64,000 bases of DNA from assembly GCF_011752935.1 (NCBI RefSeq), contig NZ_VWWO01000001.1:2480001-2544000 (forward strand), read 5' to 3'. This document shows positions 37,201 through 45,010 of the stretch, piece by piece. Position 1 is the stretch's first letter, and the number at the start of each line of letters is the position of its first letter. A model generated the notes under the pieces. The model had not been told where the DNA came from, ran no database searches, and worked only from the letters and a program-made list of their open reading frames with translations. The DNA is from Chitinophaga sp. Cy-1792 (GTDB lineage: Bacteria; Bacteroidota; Bacteroidia; Chitinophagales; Chitinophagaceae). Both the position numbers and the translations under genes were made by a program.

Positions 37201-38352
37201 CAGAAAGATGTGGTAGTTGTGTCTATACAGGATACAGGTCGTGGGGTATCTCCTGAAAATCTACCTAAATTATTTACCAATTATTTCCAGGAAGATGATC
37301 AGGGAAGTGATAATAAAGGCTATGGCATTGGGCTGGCGCTGGCGAAAAGCATTATTGAATTGCATGGAGGTACTATTTCGGTAAACAGCACCCGCACGGA
37401 GAAAGGTAATACGACCGTATTTACCGTTACTTTGCGGAAGGGGTACCGACCTGTTGATCAGGTGGTGAAGCAGCAGGCATTTGTTGAAACCATCGATAAA
37501 ATAAGTTTTCCGATGCCAGGCGTGGCGTCGCTGGAACCAGCCACAGATATGGTTGCTGGAGCTTTGCCGGTAGGAGAGAAGAAATATACCGTGTTACTGA
37601 TTGAAGATAATGCAGAGATACTCCAGTTCAACAGGGAGGTGCTGGAGAAAAGTTACAATGTGATCACCAGCAGCAATGGCAATGATGGGTGGGAAGTAGC
37701 GGTAGATACAATTCCGGATATAATAGTCAGTGATGTAATGATGCCGGGTATGGACGGTTATACCTTGTGTAACAGGCTTAAAACGGACGAAAGAACAGAT
37801 CATATTCCGGTGATATTGTTAACGGCGATGTCTACTTCTGCGCAGCAGTTAAGCGGTTTGCAGAAGGGAGCAGATGTATATCTGACCAAACCTTACAGCA
37901 TACATATGCTGGTATTACATATCAGCAATCTGTTAAGTTTACGGGAGAAGATTCATGCGCGGCTGGCAAAGCAGCTGGTATCGGATACGGGAGTGGTGGT
38001 ACCTGCGTTTGAAGAGGCGCCGGATGTAATCCAGGACCCGTTTCTCATGAAAGTCATAGAGATCATCGAAGAGAATATGGAGGAGCCGGGGTTTGGTGTA
38101 GATATTATTTCGCGTAAGCTGGCGATGAGCCGGCCGGTATTATATAAGAAGCTGAATATGCTCACGGGCGTTACTGTCAACGATTTCATCAAGGCCATAC
38201 GTATGAAGAAGGCAGTCAGTTATTTGGGTGAAGGAATTTATAATATCAGTGAGGTTGCGTATAAGGTGGGGTATAGTGATCCGAAGTATTTCAGCAAGGA
38301 GTTTAAGAAACATTTTGGGAAGTCGCCACGGGAGTGGAAGAAGGGGGAGTGA
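34270..38352 (+). CDS. Hybrid two-component system regulator (HTCS) of the polysaccharide locus
   Basis: This 1360-residue one-protein two-component system has, in order: a signal peptide (ATGs at 34270, 34282 and 34285 are all possible), two seven-bladed periplasmic propellers of two-component regulator repeats (IYEDRQGNLWIWSSEG and many like it), a Y_Y_Y domain (NLPAGEYDFLAKGSNNDGIW), a membrane segment at about 798-820, HisKA with His near 843 in NISHEMRSRLSLI, an ATPase domain (YNAYKFTPSGG, GYGIGLALAK), a receiver with Asp near 1154 (DIIVSDVMMPGMDGY), and an AraC DNA-binding domain ending KYFSKEFKKHFGKSPREW. It is divergent from SusC and should activate that operon on sensing a breakdown product. 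Confidence 0.96.
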   Translation: MFDVMMPKSTFLLLLLLACLRMNGQELLFNHLTSEEGLDPGAVLCIARDNNGFMWFGTQNGLDRYDTRRFMHYKSPLSKYIDVPENYFTHLLADSRHQLWVGTRNGLNKYNPVTDQLDLVTLTDKPGKNNLSISCIYEDRQGNLWIWSSEGLFKQTNGQSGSFQLVPVPDSVAGLAENNNLRTIYQDYTGAYWIGSSLGLTRMTFNKGQAVFRSYRHSSQNKESLSDNYVTVIIGDNENRLWIGTQQGGLNYFDPLKQSFRRYESGGGNGLINNNIRDITIDSLGRLWIGTQGGISIFSPGEERFLNYHSDPEQVQSLSHNSVYSIFLDHHGTAWIGTYWGGVNSVAVNNTPFHIYRTGSYPQGINNNVVSAIAEDAVHNLWVGTEGGGLNYLNSATQQATVFRHNAADSNSLGSDLVKMIYKDTDGNFWVGTHGGGLNVFNPATKNFTRFFYKDNDPVVRSSEVLSMLESRDGICWIGMQTGLLAFKRTGRTLSKLPDNHLTGIVGKNSIKAMLQASNGDIWVGTSVALFLLPHGTQNVLRFTVKDSLPRNNINCIQEDAAGNIWIGCAFGGLARYMPNGSNKKFEVYTKESGLPDDNITAIRAAGHNNLWISTGNGLCKLDAGRMVFKNYNKSDGLAGNIFNINSSCITSDGRLMFGGYNGITFFHPEEIKENLYAPKTFLTGLKLFDQTIAVNTPDKLLRKEISQTEHIRFTAQQNVFTLEFATLNYVQSDKNVYAYTLDGFDKEWNYSTTPSATYMNLPAGEYDFLAKGSNNDGIWGPPVRLHITVLPPIWKTWLAYILYTLLLIAIGFFVIRFFVLRSLIRKDKELTRLKLDFFTNISHEMRSRLSLIIGPAEKLLLINKEDYENTRQLQIIRKNSESLLHLITELMDFRKAESGNLALQVTEQDIVACVREIFYTFEDRALSMNIQHEFVCPSPVVIPFDREQLEKVFYNLFYNAYKFTPSGGSISATITDQKDVVVVSIQDTGRGVSPENLPKLFTNYFQEDDQGSDNKGYGIGLALAKSIIELHGGTISVNSTRTEKGNTTVFTVTLRKGYRPVDQVVKQQAFVETIDKISFPMPGVASLEPATDMVAGALPVGEKKYTVLLIEDNAEILQFNREVLEKSYNVITSSNGNDGWEVAVDTIPDIIVSDVMMPGMDGYTLCNRLKTDERTDHIPVILLTAMSTSAQQLSGLQKGADVYLTKPYSIHMLVLHISNLLSLREKIHARLAKQLVSDTGVVVPAFEEAPDVIQDPFLMKVIEIIEENMEEPGFGVDIISRKLAMSRPVLYKKLNMLTGVTVNDFIKAIRMKKAVSYLGEGIYNISEVAYKVGYSDPKYFSKEFKKHFGKSPREWKKGE

Positions 38353-38386
38353 CTTTAATAATTTATACTTTTTAAATTTATCGGGT

Positions 38387-38839
38387 ATGGGATATGTACT
38401 GCATGCATTTGTTTGTAAACAGCCAGTCGCGGATATCATGGTGGCAAGGTTTAAAGAAGCCATCAGAGTAGATTTAAGGCAGGGGGTTGCATTGATACCA
38501 ATGACTGAAGCATTATGTGATGAAATAGGCCAGGAGGTAGATTCCCCGAGGGTTGGTAACTTCACTTATCTTAATGAAAAAATAGAAGCAAAGGTGCTGG
38601 AAACCATTGGGGAACAAGTTATGGCCTATCTGGAAGCGGATTATTTTGGTGGTGAGGGCGGGCAGATGGTGATTTGTTGGGAAGATAAAAAGCGAATACT
38701 GTCGATGTTTGATGTAGTACATGGGCAGATAAATGTGGTTCTGCAGAAATTGGAAGTTGAAAGAGGGGATGCCTATGATGAGTTTGCGGCTGTAGATCTC
38801 GGCAGACATAGGAGTATGGAAGAGTGGGTAAACGATTAA
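38387..38839 (+). CDS. Hypothetical 150-residue soluble protein
   Basis: Start at 38387 (MGYVLHAFVCKQPVADIMVA), 34 bp after the HTCS gene; the frame is open further upstream only inside that gene. The protein is acidic, with no leader or membrane segment. It has a helix-strand pattern (VARFKEAIRVDLRQGVALIP, KVLETIGEQVMAYLEADYFG, GQMVICWEDKKRILSMFDVV) like small immunity-type or uncharacterised cytosolic proteins of Bacteroidota. I do not recognise a family. It is followed by a strong terminator. Confidence 0.75.
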   Translation: MGYVLHAFVCKQPVADIMVARFKEAIRVDLRQGVALIPMTEALCDEIGQEVDSPRVGNFTYLNEKIEAKVLETIGEQVMAYLEADYFGGEGGQMVICWEDKKRILSMFDVVHGQINVVLQKLEVERGDAYDEFAAVDLGRHRSMEEWVND

Positions 38840-38854
38840 GGTCTTTCTGAAAAC

Positions 38855-38889
38855 AAAACAGCCTGTCTCTATCAGAGACAGGCTGTTTT
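38855..38889. terminator. Bidirectional terminator
   Basis: A 16-bp perfect stem AAAACAGCCTGTCTCT (38855-38870), loop ATC, AGAGACAGGCTGTTTT (38874-38889). A-run on one side and T-run on the other serve the convergent genes at 38387 and 38906. Confidence 0.93.
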
Positions 38890-38905
38890 CAAATGTCTTT
38901 TCAGC

Positions 38906-39304
38906 TTAGGCTTTACTTTTATTTCCTTGTCTGGTAACTTTCTGCAAGCTAACATTCTCCATAATTGCATATACTGCATAGAAGAACATCAGCGAGAAAA
39001 TGGTGTACTTGCTGGTGTTAGCCCTGTTGACCACTGCATAGATGGTGATACCTGCCAGGCAGAGGAACATTCTGGTGAGCATGGCGCCATAAACACGGAG
39101 CATAAATACGCTGTTGCTTTCTGCTTCTACGCCTTTGCGGCTCAAATTGTAGGTGAAGGCTGAAAGGGCGGCCAGTGCTATGTTTCCGCCAAGTAATACG
39201 TTGTGATGAAACCCATTGTCCAGCAACCAATCCTTTAATAAAAATAAGATGCCATTCAGTAAAACAAATAGGCCAATAACTCTAAAGTAAAATCGATCCC
39301 ACAT
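38906..39304 (-). CDS. Four-segment small membrane protein
   Basis: This 132-residue protein has four hydrophobic segments at about 6-24 (YFRVIGLFVLLNGILFLL), 35-55, 70-90 and 98-115, and a basic tail (RQGNKSKA). No conserved motif is recognised; the size and topology resemble uncharacterised integral membrane proteins of Chitinophagaceae. It has its own promoter at 39347-39378 and ends at the shared terminator, so it is monocistronic. Confidence 0.75.
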   Translation of the reverse strand: MWDRFYFRVIGLFVLLNGILFLLKDWLLDNGFHHNVLLGGNIALAALSAFTYNLSRKGVEAESNSVFMLRVYGAMLTRMFLCLAGITIYAVVNRANTSKYTIFSLMFFYAVYAIMENVSLQKVTRQGNKSKA

Positions 39305-39346
39305 TTCTATGTACTATTTTCTATTTCTTTTTTAATATTCGCGCCG

Positions 39347-39378
39347 CAAAGTTATAATCAAATCAGTTAACAGCCAAA
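39347..39378 (-). promoter_or_regulatory. Promoter of the small membrane protein gene
   Basis: On the minus strand: -33 box TTTG (39378-39375), 20-bp spacer, -7 box TAACTTTG (39354-39347). This matches the Bacteroidota consensus TTTG-N19/20-TAnnTTTG exactly and lies about 43 bp before the ATG at 39304. Confidence 0.75.
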
Positions 39379-39813
39379 TGGTTAGCATTAAAAAACTTAA
39401 CCATGTGAATAGGGGAGGAGTGCTGTGTTTTTAATGAAACCCGTGCTGGATGGTAGATATAACCGTTTTGTTGATGACAGGTGAGGTAAATTTGCGTCGT
39501 GAAATGTGAAAATACTAAAACAATTCCTGCCAAAATGAGTGCGGTTGTGCTTGCTTAATAAATGAAATTTTAATTATTTATATATTATAATTTAATTATA
39601 TTGTACGGGAGATCCGGACATTAACTATTCATGTTTTAAGAAAAATGTACAGCGATAATACCCCGGCATTTAACATAGCAGACACCCAATTTCTTTTTTT
39701 CATTATTTCGTATAGCCGCTGGCGGTAGTTAAAGTTATCATGATAAATAACAATACTACAACCTGCCAGACAAATAAATTTGCTATTTTTAGCTTCCTAT
39801 ATAAACTGTAGTC
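39379..39813 (+). promoter_or_regulatory. AT-rich intergenic region with promoter of three-gene operon
   Basis: Most of this stretch is AT-rich without a gene. Near its right end TAAATTTG (39775-39782) matches the -7 consensus, 31 bp before the ATG at 39814; no good -33 box is visible, so an activator may be needed. A run of A/T at 39565-39602 could be an UP-like or nucleoid-protein site. Confidence 0.45.
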
Positions 39814-40527
39814 ATGAACGAGGAGAAAGAAAAAAACTCATTCGGCATTCTCAAAAGTCTGAAAAAACTGATTTTTGAAGATGAACCTGTAGCGTCGGAT
39901 CCGGCTCCAACAGCCACACCAGGGCCAGTACCTGTGCCTGTAGCACCTGAAGTAAAAACGTCTGCCGCATTTCCACAGACACCTCCGCCGCTGCCCATCA
40001 CCGCAACGCCGGCAACGGATGTAAAACAAATGAAAGTCAAGGTTTTGGAGATGCTGGAGAAGTTGAACGAGCCGGGAGTGGACTTCTTCGAAGTATGGAA
40101 TGCAGCCGCAGAAATGGGTGCAGTAGATGCCAATACGCTTAAGGCGGCTTATACTTCCCTGAAATATGCAGATAAAACACTCTCCAAAGAGAAGCTAACG
40201 ACTACGGGTAAACGCTATGCGGACGAATTGCAGGAAACTATCTCCCGCGAAACTGTACAGAAACAGCAACAGAAACAATCCGTAGAACAGCAGCAGATAA
40301 AGGAAAAGGAGAGCCTGACTACTGAAATCCAGGAATTGGAACGAAAATTGAATGAGCTGCGCCAACAGTTAGATAATAAGCAAAAAGACCTGAGAGAAAT
40401 CAACAGTAAATATGAACCACAACTTCGTGATATAGACAACAAAATTGTGATTGGCAACACTGCTGTAGCGGAAGTTGTCGCCGATATCCGCAAGGCCCTT
40501 GATCTTATTGAAAGCAATATAATTTAA
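39814..40527 (+). CDS. Cytosolic coiled-coil protein, first gene of unrecognised operon
   Basis: This 237-residue protein has three parts. The N-terminus (MNEEKEKNSFGILKSLKKLI) has an amphipathic helix. A Pro/Ala/Thr-rich linker spans about 30-75. A helical domain at about 75-140 (QMKVKVLEMLEKLNEPGVDF, TLKAAYTSLKYADKTLSKEK) leads into a coiled coil at about 140-225, rich in Gln, Glu and Lys. No leader. It is 8 bp from the next gene, and a complex with the other two products is likely. The arrangement recalls PspA- or TelA-like membrane-stress proteins, but no family is clear to me. Confidence 0.75.
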   Translation: MNEEKEKNSFGILKSLKKLIFEDEPVASDPAPTATPGPVPVPVAPEVKTSAAFPQTPPPLPITATPATDVKQMKVKVLEMLEKLNEPGVDFFEVWNAAAEMGAVDANTLKAAYTSLKYADKTLSKEKLTTTGKRYADELQETISRETVQKQQQKQSVEQQQIKEKESLTTEIQELERKLNELRQQLDNKQKDLREINSKYEPQLRDIDNKIVIGNTAVAEVVADIRKALDLIESNII

Positions 40528-40535
40528 TCATCCCT

Positions 40536-41645
40536 ATGGTACAACAACAGCAGCAGGTTAACATTCCTGCCGAGTTAAAAAATCAACTCCCTATCTTCCA
40601 GGTACTGGGCGACCATCTGCCCGCTCAAATGCAGACCCCTGAAGCAAAGAAAACAATGGCCAATATTTTTTTCTGGGCATTGGTGCTGGGAGGCGCATTC
40701 GCATTCTTTAGATATCTGCCGGTTTTACTGGAGTATGCACAGAAAAGCATCCTGCTGGTCATCTTCAGCATCATCCTGATCGTATTGCTGATGCTGGCTC
40801 CCAGGATTATCGCAGTATTACACCGCCTAGGAACAGTGCTGCTATTTAAAAGTGAAAAAGCAATTATCCGCAATAACCCGATAGAATCCTTGCAGTTGCT
40901 GTCCAAGGACGCAAGAGATACGCTCAAAAGAGTAAAAGATAAAATCGCTAACGTGGATGGTGTACGCATCGATATGATCCAGAGCGGTGAATCTTCTCAG
41001 AAAACGGCAGAAGAGAAATACGGCCTGGCCAAACGTTTCACACAGGAAGCTGGCAGCCTGGAAGAGAAAAGCAAAGCGGAAGCAGCAAATAATAACATGG
41101 AGAAATCTAATGCCCTGGCCCGTGATGCGAAAGAAACCCGTACCAAAGCCTTCCTGCTGGGAAAAGAAGGTGAGGCGGAAGAACAGAATGCCAGAAGCTA
41201 TGCCCAGTATGCCAATCAGTTTGCAAAAGTACTGGAAGTATTGAAAGATAACGAAAGCGCTGCACGCATCTATGTTAGCACACTGGATAGCAGTATTTCC
41301 ATTATTGCGAAAAAACTGGAAGCTACCCAGAAAATGAAAAACGCAACAGAAGGACTGGCAGAAGTATTCAATATCAAAGATGGCTGGGTATTCCAGGAAG
41401 CGATGAATGCCGCTACGGGCGCTATCAGCCAGAATATTGCCTCTATCAGGTCCAACCTTGATTTCCTGGATCAGAACAACAATATCACCGTAGGAGGAGC
41501 TCCTTCACAGGGCGAACTGGAAGAGTTCATCCGTAAAGTAGATGATCGTAACCTGAAAATGCTGAATGTCAGCAAAGTGGCCGACTCCTATTATGAGCTG
41601 AAACCAGAAGAGAAAGTAGATAAAGGCTTCTCTATACTTGACTAA
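40536..41645 (+). CDS. Membrane protein with long helical domain, second gene of the operon
   Basis: This 369-residue protein has two membrane segments at about 44-62 (NIFFWALVLGGAFAFFRYLP) and 72-95 (ILLVIFSIILIVLLMLAPRI). A cytoplasmic, almost wholly helical domain follows from about 105 to 350. Its centre (EEKYGLAKRFTQEAGSLEEK, SNALARDAKETRTKAFLLGK) is repetitive and charged, loosely like PspA/TelA helical repeats. Family unknown. It probably forms the membrane base to which the coiled-coil protein binds. Spacing to neighbours: 8 and 31 bp. Confidence 0.75.
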   Translation: MVQQQQQVNIPAELKNQLPIFQVLGDHLPAQMQTPEAKKTMANIFFWALVLGGAFAFFRYLPVLLEYAQKSILLVIFSIILIVLLMLAPRIIAVLHRLGTVLLFKSEKAIIRNNPIESLQLLSKDARDTLKRVKDKIANVDGVRIDMIQSGESSQKTAEEKYGLAKRFTQEAGSLEEKSKAEAANNNMEKSNALARDAKETRTKAFLLGKEGEAEEQNARSYAQYANQFAKVLEVLKDNESAARIYVSTLDSSISIIAKKLEATQKMKNATEGLAEVFNIKDGWVFQEAMNAATGAISQNIASIRSNLDFLDQNNNITVGGAPSQGELEEFIRKVDDRNLKMLNVSKVADSYYELKPEEKVDKGFSILD

Positions 41646-41676
41646 TTTGTAAACAACCCAAAAGAACAATACACAA

Positions 41677-42702
41677 ATGGAAGAAAAATCGACCTGGGCC
41701 AAATTGCGCTGGCCAATTAAAGTGTTTATCATCGCTATACCTATCATCGCTATTGGTTACTGGGCATCTGAAAGCGGAAAGCTGGGCGCAACCGGCAAGT
41801 CTGAAGATCCAAAAACGGAAGAACATGCAACTGCGCCTGCAGCGGGTAAAGACAGCAAAAAGGCGAAGTCTGCTGCCGGTAAAACTGCTGAAAAACGCAG
41901 CTTCAACTATACCCCGGAAAAACCAGTAGATGGTGAAATGAAAGGAGTAGTAGAAGTAGGCGCTTCCGGCTTCAACTCTTTTGTAATTAACTACGACAAA
42001 GAAAAACGCTGGGAAATAGTTTCTAAAGATTTCGGTAAATCTTTCGTGTATGAAGGAATGGCTACCACCGCAGATATCCGCCAGGGTCTGAAAGACTATA
42101 TCGGCGCTATGTTTGACAAAGGTGTAAAATCCCGCAACGTTCACTTTGTGATCAGTTCCGGTGCACAAAAAGAACCTAAAACTGCCACTATTTCTTCCGA
42201 ATTGAAGAAAATGGGCTATATCGTCAACCTGGTGACTGCCGAGCAGGAAGGTAAATACGCCCTGAAATCTGTATTGCCTCCTACCTACAATGAAAATTCA
42301 TTTGTAGTGGATATCGGTTCCGGTAATACGAAAATCTCCTGGATGGAAGGTAATACCATCAAATCCCTGGAAGGTCCTGGTGCCAAATACTATGAGAAAG
42401 ACATGAAGGATGATGCTGTTTATGCATCCATTAAAGCGCTGGCAGAGAAAATTCCTGCTGCCAAACGTGAGATCTGCTTCATCATTGGTGGTGTGCCTTT
42501 CGAACTGGCAAAAGAAGTACGTGATGGCGAAGAGCGCTATACCGTGCTGAATGAACCAGGTCAGTATAAATCTGATAAAGTAAAAATCAAAAGCGGTCTG
42601 AATATTTACAAAGCTATCAAAGATGTTACCAACTGTGATACGTTTGTATTCGACTGGGACGCTAATTTCACGATTGGCTTCCTGCTTTCCATGAAATTGT
42701 AA
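41677..42702 (+). CDS. Membrane-anchored actin-fold (ASKHA, Ppx/GppA-like) protein
   Basis: This 341-residue protein has one N-terminal membrane segment at about 13-27 (VFIIAIPIIAIGYWASES), a charged Lys/Ala-rich linker, and from about 85 a two-lobed fold with motif order like exopolyphosphatases: GVVEVGASGFNSFVINYD (first phosphate loop), NVHFVISSGAQKEP, YIVNLVTAEQEGKYAL, then VVDIGSGNTKISWMEG near residue 210 and IIGGVPFELA. In classical Ppx/GppA the second loop reads GGGSTE; here it is GSGNTK, so catalysis may differ. The positively charged linker precedes the domain, which probably faces the periplasm or cytoplasm depending on orientation. Followed by a strong terminator. Confidence 0.75.
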   Translation: MEEKSTWAKLRWPIKVFIIAIPIIAIGYWASESGKLGATGKSEDPKTEEHATAPAAGKDSKKAKSAAGKTAEKRSFNYTPEKPVDGEMKGVVEVGASGFNSFVINYDKEKRWEIVSKDFGKSFVYEGMATTADIRQGLKDYIGAMFDKGVKSRNVHFVISSGAQKEPKTATISSELKKMGYIVNLVTAEQEGKYALKSVLPPTYNENSFVVDIGSGNTKISWMEGNTIKSLEGPGAKYYEKDMKDDAVYASIKALAEKIPAAKREICFIIGGVPFELAKEVRDGEERYTVLNEPGQYKSDKVKIKSGLNIYKAIKDVTNCDTFVFDWDANFTIGFLLSMKL

Positions 42703-42725
42703 CAGCTATTATTTTATAAGAAAAG

Positions 42726-42761
42726 AGGATGTTTCAAAATACTTTTGAAACATCCTTTTTT
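42726..42761. terminator. Bidirectional terminator
   Basis: Stem AGGATGTTTCAAAA (42726-42739), loop TAC, TTTTGAAACATCCT (42743-42756), followed by a T-run. It closes the three-gene operon and, read on the other strand, the convergent NmrA-like gene whose stop it touches. Confidence 0.93.
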
Positions 42762-43627
42762 TATTTGAAGCAAGTTGCATATGCTGTTGCGAAATCCGTT
42801 AAAGTCCGTGCCGGACGGCCAAGTATTGTACTTACACAATTGGTAACGATTTCAGTTTCTCCATTGCGCTGCGCACGGTCATAAGCCAGGAAAGTTTCGA
42901 TGAGTGCTGCCGGCATGTTCTTCTCTTCCATATCTTGTTTTGCCTGTTCGGGAGAGATAGGACAGTAAGTTACTTTTTCATTGATAGCATTACTGATGGC
43001 GATCGCAACATCATAATAATTTACTGCCTTGTCACTGGTAAGCAGATATGTTTTGTCAAAGTGGGTTTCAGGCCCGGCCAGACATGCAAAAGCTACGTCT
43101 GCAATATCTCTTCTGTCTACATGTGCTCTCTTCCCATCACCGGTAGCTTCATTAAATTTCCGTTCCTCACGTACCGCATTGGCTATTTCACCTAACCAAT
43201 TCTGCATAATTCCGTTGGGGCGTAGCATCGTATAATGAATGCCTGATGTTATCAAATAATGCTCTATCTGTCCGTGAATACGGGGTATATAAAGTGTGGA
43301 ACTGGGGTCAGCCGCTCCTGAGGAAAGCTTTACGATATGTTTAATTGCCAGTTCCTTTGCCACATCAATCACATTTATTTGATCTTCGACAACAGTGGGA
43401 CTGTTTCCGGACAATAAAAAAGCAGCCTTGCTGTTTTCCATGGTGGCATACAAACTTTCTTTATGGGAGATGTCTGCCTGTACCCATTGTACAAAAGGCA
43501 GGTCTGTAGCGTTTTTGAAGTCCCTGGTTACGGCGATTGTTTCAATTTGAGCTTTAGATAACAGGTGAATCAGTAATGAACCGATATTGCCGGATGCACC
43601 GAAAACGGTGATTTTGTTGTTTTCCAT
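42761..43627 (-). CDS. NmrA-like NAD(P)-binding protein (atypical short-chain dehydrogenase)
   Basis: This 288-residue Rossmann-fold protein has the dinucleotide motif VFGASGNIGSLL at its start, a substrate-side Tyr in HYLITSGIHYTMLRPNGIMQ, and the C-terminal helices of NmrA/TMR-type proteins (VNYYDVAIAISNAINEKVTY). Such proteins sense NAD(P) redox state or reduce small substrates. It is cytosolic. The AraC gene 73 bp upstream reads in the same direction and may regulate it. Confidence 0.9.
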   Translation of the reverse strand: MENNKITVFGASGNIGSLLIHLLSKAQIETIAVTRDFKNATDLPFVQWVQADISHKESLYATMENSKAAFLLSGNSPTVVEDQINVIDVAKELAIKHIVKLSSGAADPSSTLYIPRIHGQIEHYLITSGIHYTMLRPNGIMQNWLGEIANAVREERKFNEATGDGKRAHVDRRDIADVAFACLAGPETHFDKTYLLTSDKAVNYYDVAIAISNAINEKVTYCPISPEQAKQDMEEKNMPAALIETFLAYDRAQRNGETEIVTNCVSTILGRPARTLTDFATAYATCFK

Positions 43628-43700
43628 TTAGAATAATTTTGAATGATGGCTCAAAATTATTTTAACAATGAAAAGAGAAATTGAACAAACCCGACATTTT

Positions 43701-44504
43701 TTAAGACACCCATTCCGGGAAGTTTAGTACCTGTTCATTTGCCTGTTGCAAAAACTGTTTTGGTGTAGTGCCGGTAAACATTCTAAAATCCCGGATAAAA
43801 TGTGCCTGATCCGCATAGGAATGCTGATGGGCTATTTGGGTAAGAGATGTAAATTCCTGACTACGAACATGATCCAACGCAGCCTGGAAACGGCAAATGC
43901 GGAAATATAGTTTGGGAGGTATACCTATATTCGTTTTAAACATCCGTTGCAGCGTGCGTTCTGTCATGTTCAGCTCTGACTGAATTCTATGTAAGCCATC
44001 GTCGTTGTTGATATTCAAATTTGTTACTGCATAGGATGCTTGTGCATTCTCACGGTACTTATTTTTTAAAATCAATCGGGAGAGGAAATCGGAGATAATA
44101 GTAATTCTTTTGTTTAAACGTTTCTCCTCCAGCAATTGTAACGCTAAATTATTTTTAACTATATCATTTAATTGAACATAGCTATCTGTTAATTCATCCG
44201 CATCCATCCCGAAAATTGATTTTATGGCGTTGGTCTGTAAACATACGACCAGGTTACAATAATCCCCGGTGACTGTTTTTTGTGAGTTAGAACTTGTCAG
44301 GCCATGCAGATAGAGTTGTGGTAACTTTTCGTTATTAATATCGCTGAAACTGTTGGATTTTTCCTGGAATATAAGGCCAGGATTGGCATCTGCAATTATC
44401 TTAAAGGTTGTTGTCTGTTTACAGGAACCTTCACTTTCCAGCAAACCAAAATACCGTATGTATGGCTGCAACTTCTTAACAGGCTGTATTTGTGTATACT
44501 TCAT
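43701..44504 (-). CDS. AraC family transcriptional regulator
   Basis: This 267-residue protein has an N-terminal domain of the DUF6597 type (KKLQPYIRYFGLLESEGSCK, YLHGLTSSNSQ) and a C-terminal AraC domain at about 165-260, with HRIQSELNMTERTLQRMFKT, GIPPKLYFRICRFQAALDHV and FRMFTGTTPKQFLQQ. It is probably cotranscribed with, or regulates, the NmrA-like gene downstream. Promoter TACCTTTG lies 70 bp before the ATG. Confidence 0.92.
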   Translation of the reverse strand: MKYTQIQPVKKLQPYIRYFGLLESEGSCKQTTTFKIIADANPGLIFQEKSNSFSDINNEKLPQLYLHGLTSSNSQKTVTGDYCNLVVCLQTNAIKSIFGMDADELTDSYVQLNDIVKNNLALQLLEEKRLNKRITIISDFLSRLILKNKYRENAQASYAVTNLNINNDDGLHRIQSELNMTERTLQRMFKTNIGIPPKLYFRICRFQAALDHVRSQEFTSLTQIAHQHSYADQAHFIRDFRMFTGTTPKQFLQQANEQVLNFPEWVS

Positions 44505-44573
44505 TTCTCAGGCATTTGGCGTAATAAATTGCTATACCGGTAAAAGATTTCGGGGGGTATTTCAATGTTTTAA

Positions 44574-44581
44574 CAAAGGTA
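44574..44581 (-). promoter_or_regulatory. -7 box of the AraC gene
   Basis: TACCTTTG on the minus strand matches TAnnTTTG exactly. Upstream CTTT at the expected -33 distance is only a partial match. Confidence 0.5.
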
Positions 44582-45010
44582 CATGTATCCGGCATAATAA
44601 AAGAATAAGTCGGAAGAAATACTGACCTGTTATCGTGTCTTAGTTTTGTGTGAAATGTATTTTCATTATAAGTGTTCTGGGGTCAACTATTGAGTGGCTG
44701 GTTATAGAAAATTGGCAGGCCGGCGGTAAATTCTAACGTTAATAATTTGAACATATTCCAGCGTCAATAATATGACGGGAAATCATATCATGTGTATTGA
44801 AGTTTATCTAGTAAAATTTAATTCTCCGGAGAAAAGTATTTTCTAAAAAAAGAGATTATATTTGTTTTGCATATTAACCCTGTCACTGTGAAAGGTAGCA
44901 TTATTCAACTTTAATTATGAATACGATTGTTAATAATAAGTTGTTTGTTATTAAAATAAATTAATTGAATTCCTCACCCTATTGTTTAATCCAAATTTTA
45001 ATTCTGAATT
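44582..45010 (+). promoter_or_regulatory. AT-rich intergenic region with promoter box of the astacin gene
   Basis: No gene is seen in this stretch. TATATTTG at 44857-44864 matches the -7 consensus and would give a leader of about 140 nt before the ATG at 45011. An imperfect pair of AACGTTAATAAT/AGCGTCAATAAT (near 44736 and 44760) may be regulatory. Confidence 0.4.

Noticed and set aside
38228..38386. Longer start of the 150-residue protein at 38228
   Set aside because: The extension lies inside the HTCS gene and is rich in Arg and Ile without domain character.
41632..42168. 178-codon minus-strand frame opposite the actin-fold gene
   Set aside because: Shadow of the plus-strand gene, with low-complexity Phe-rich composition and no leader or promoter.
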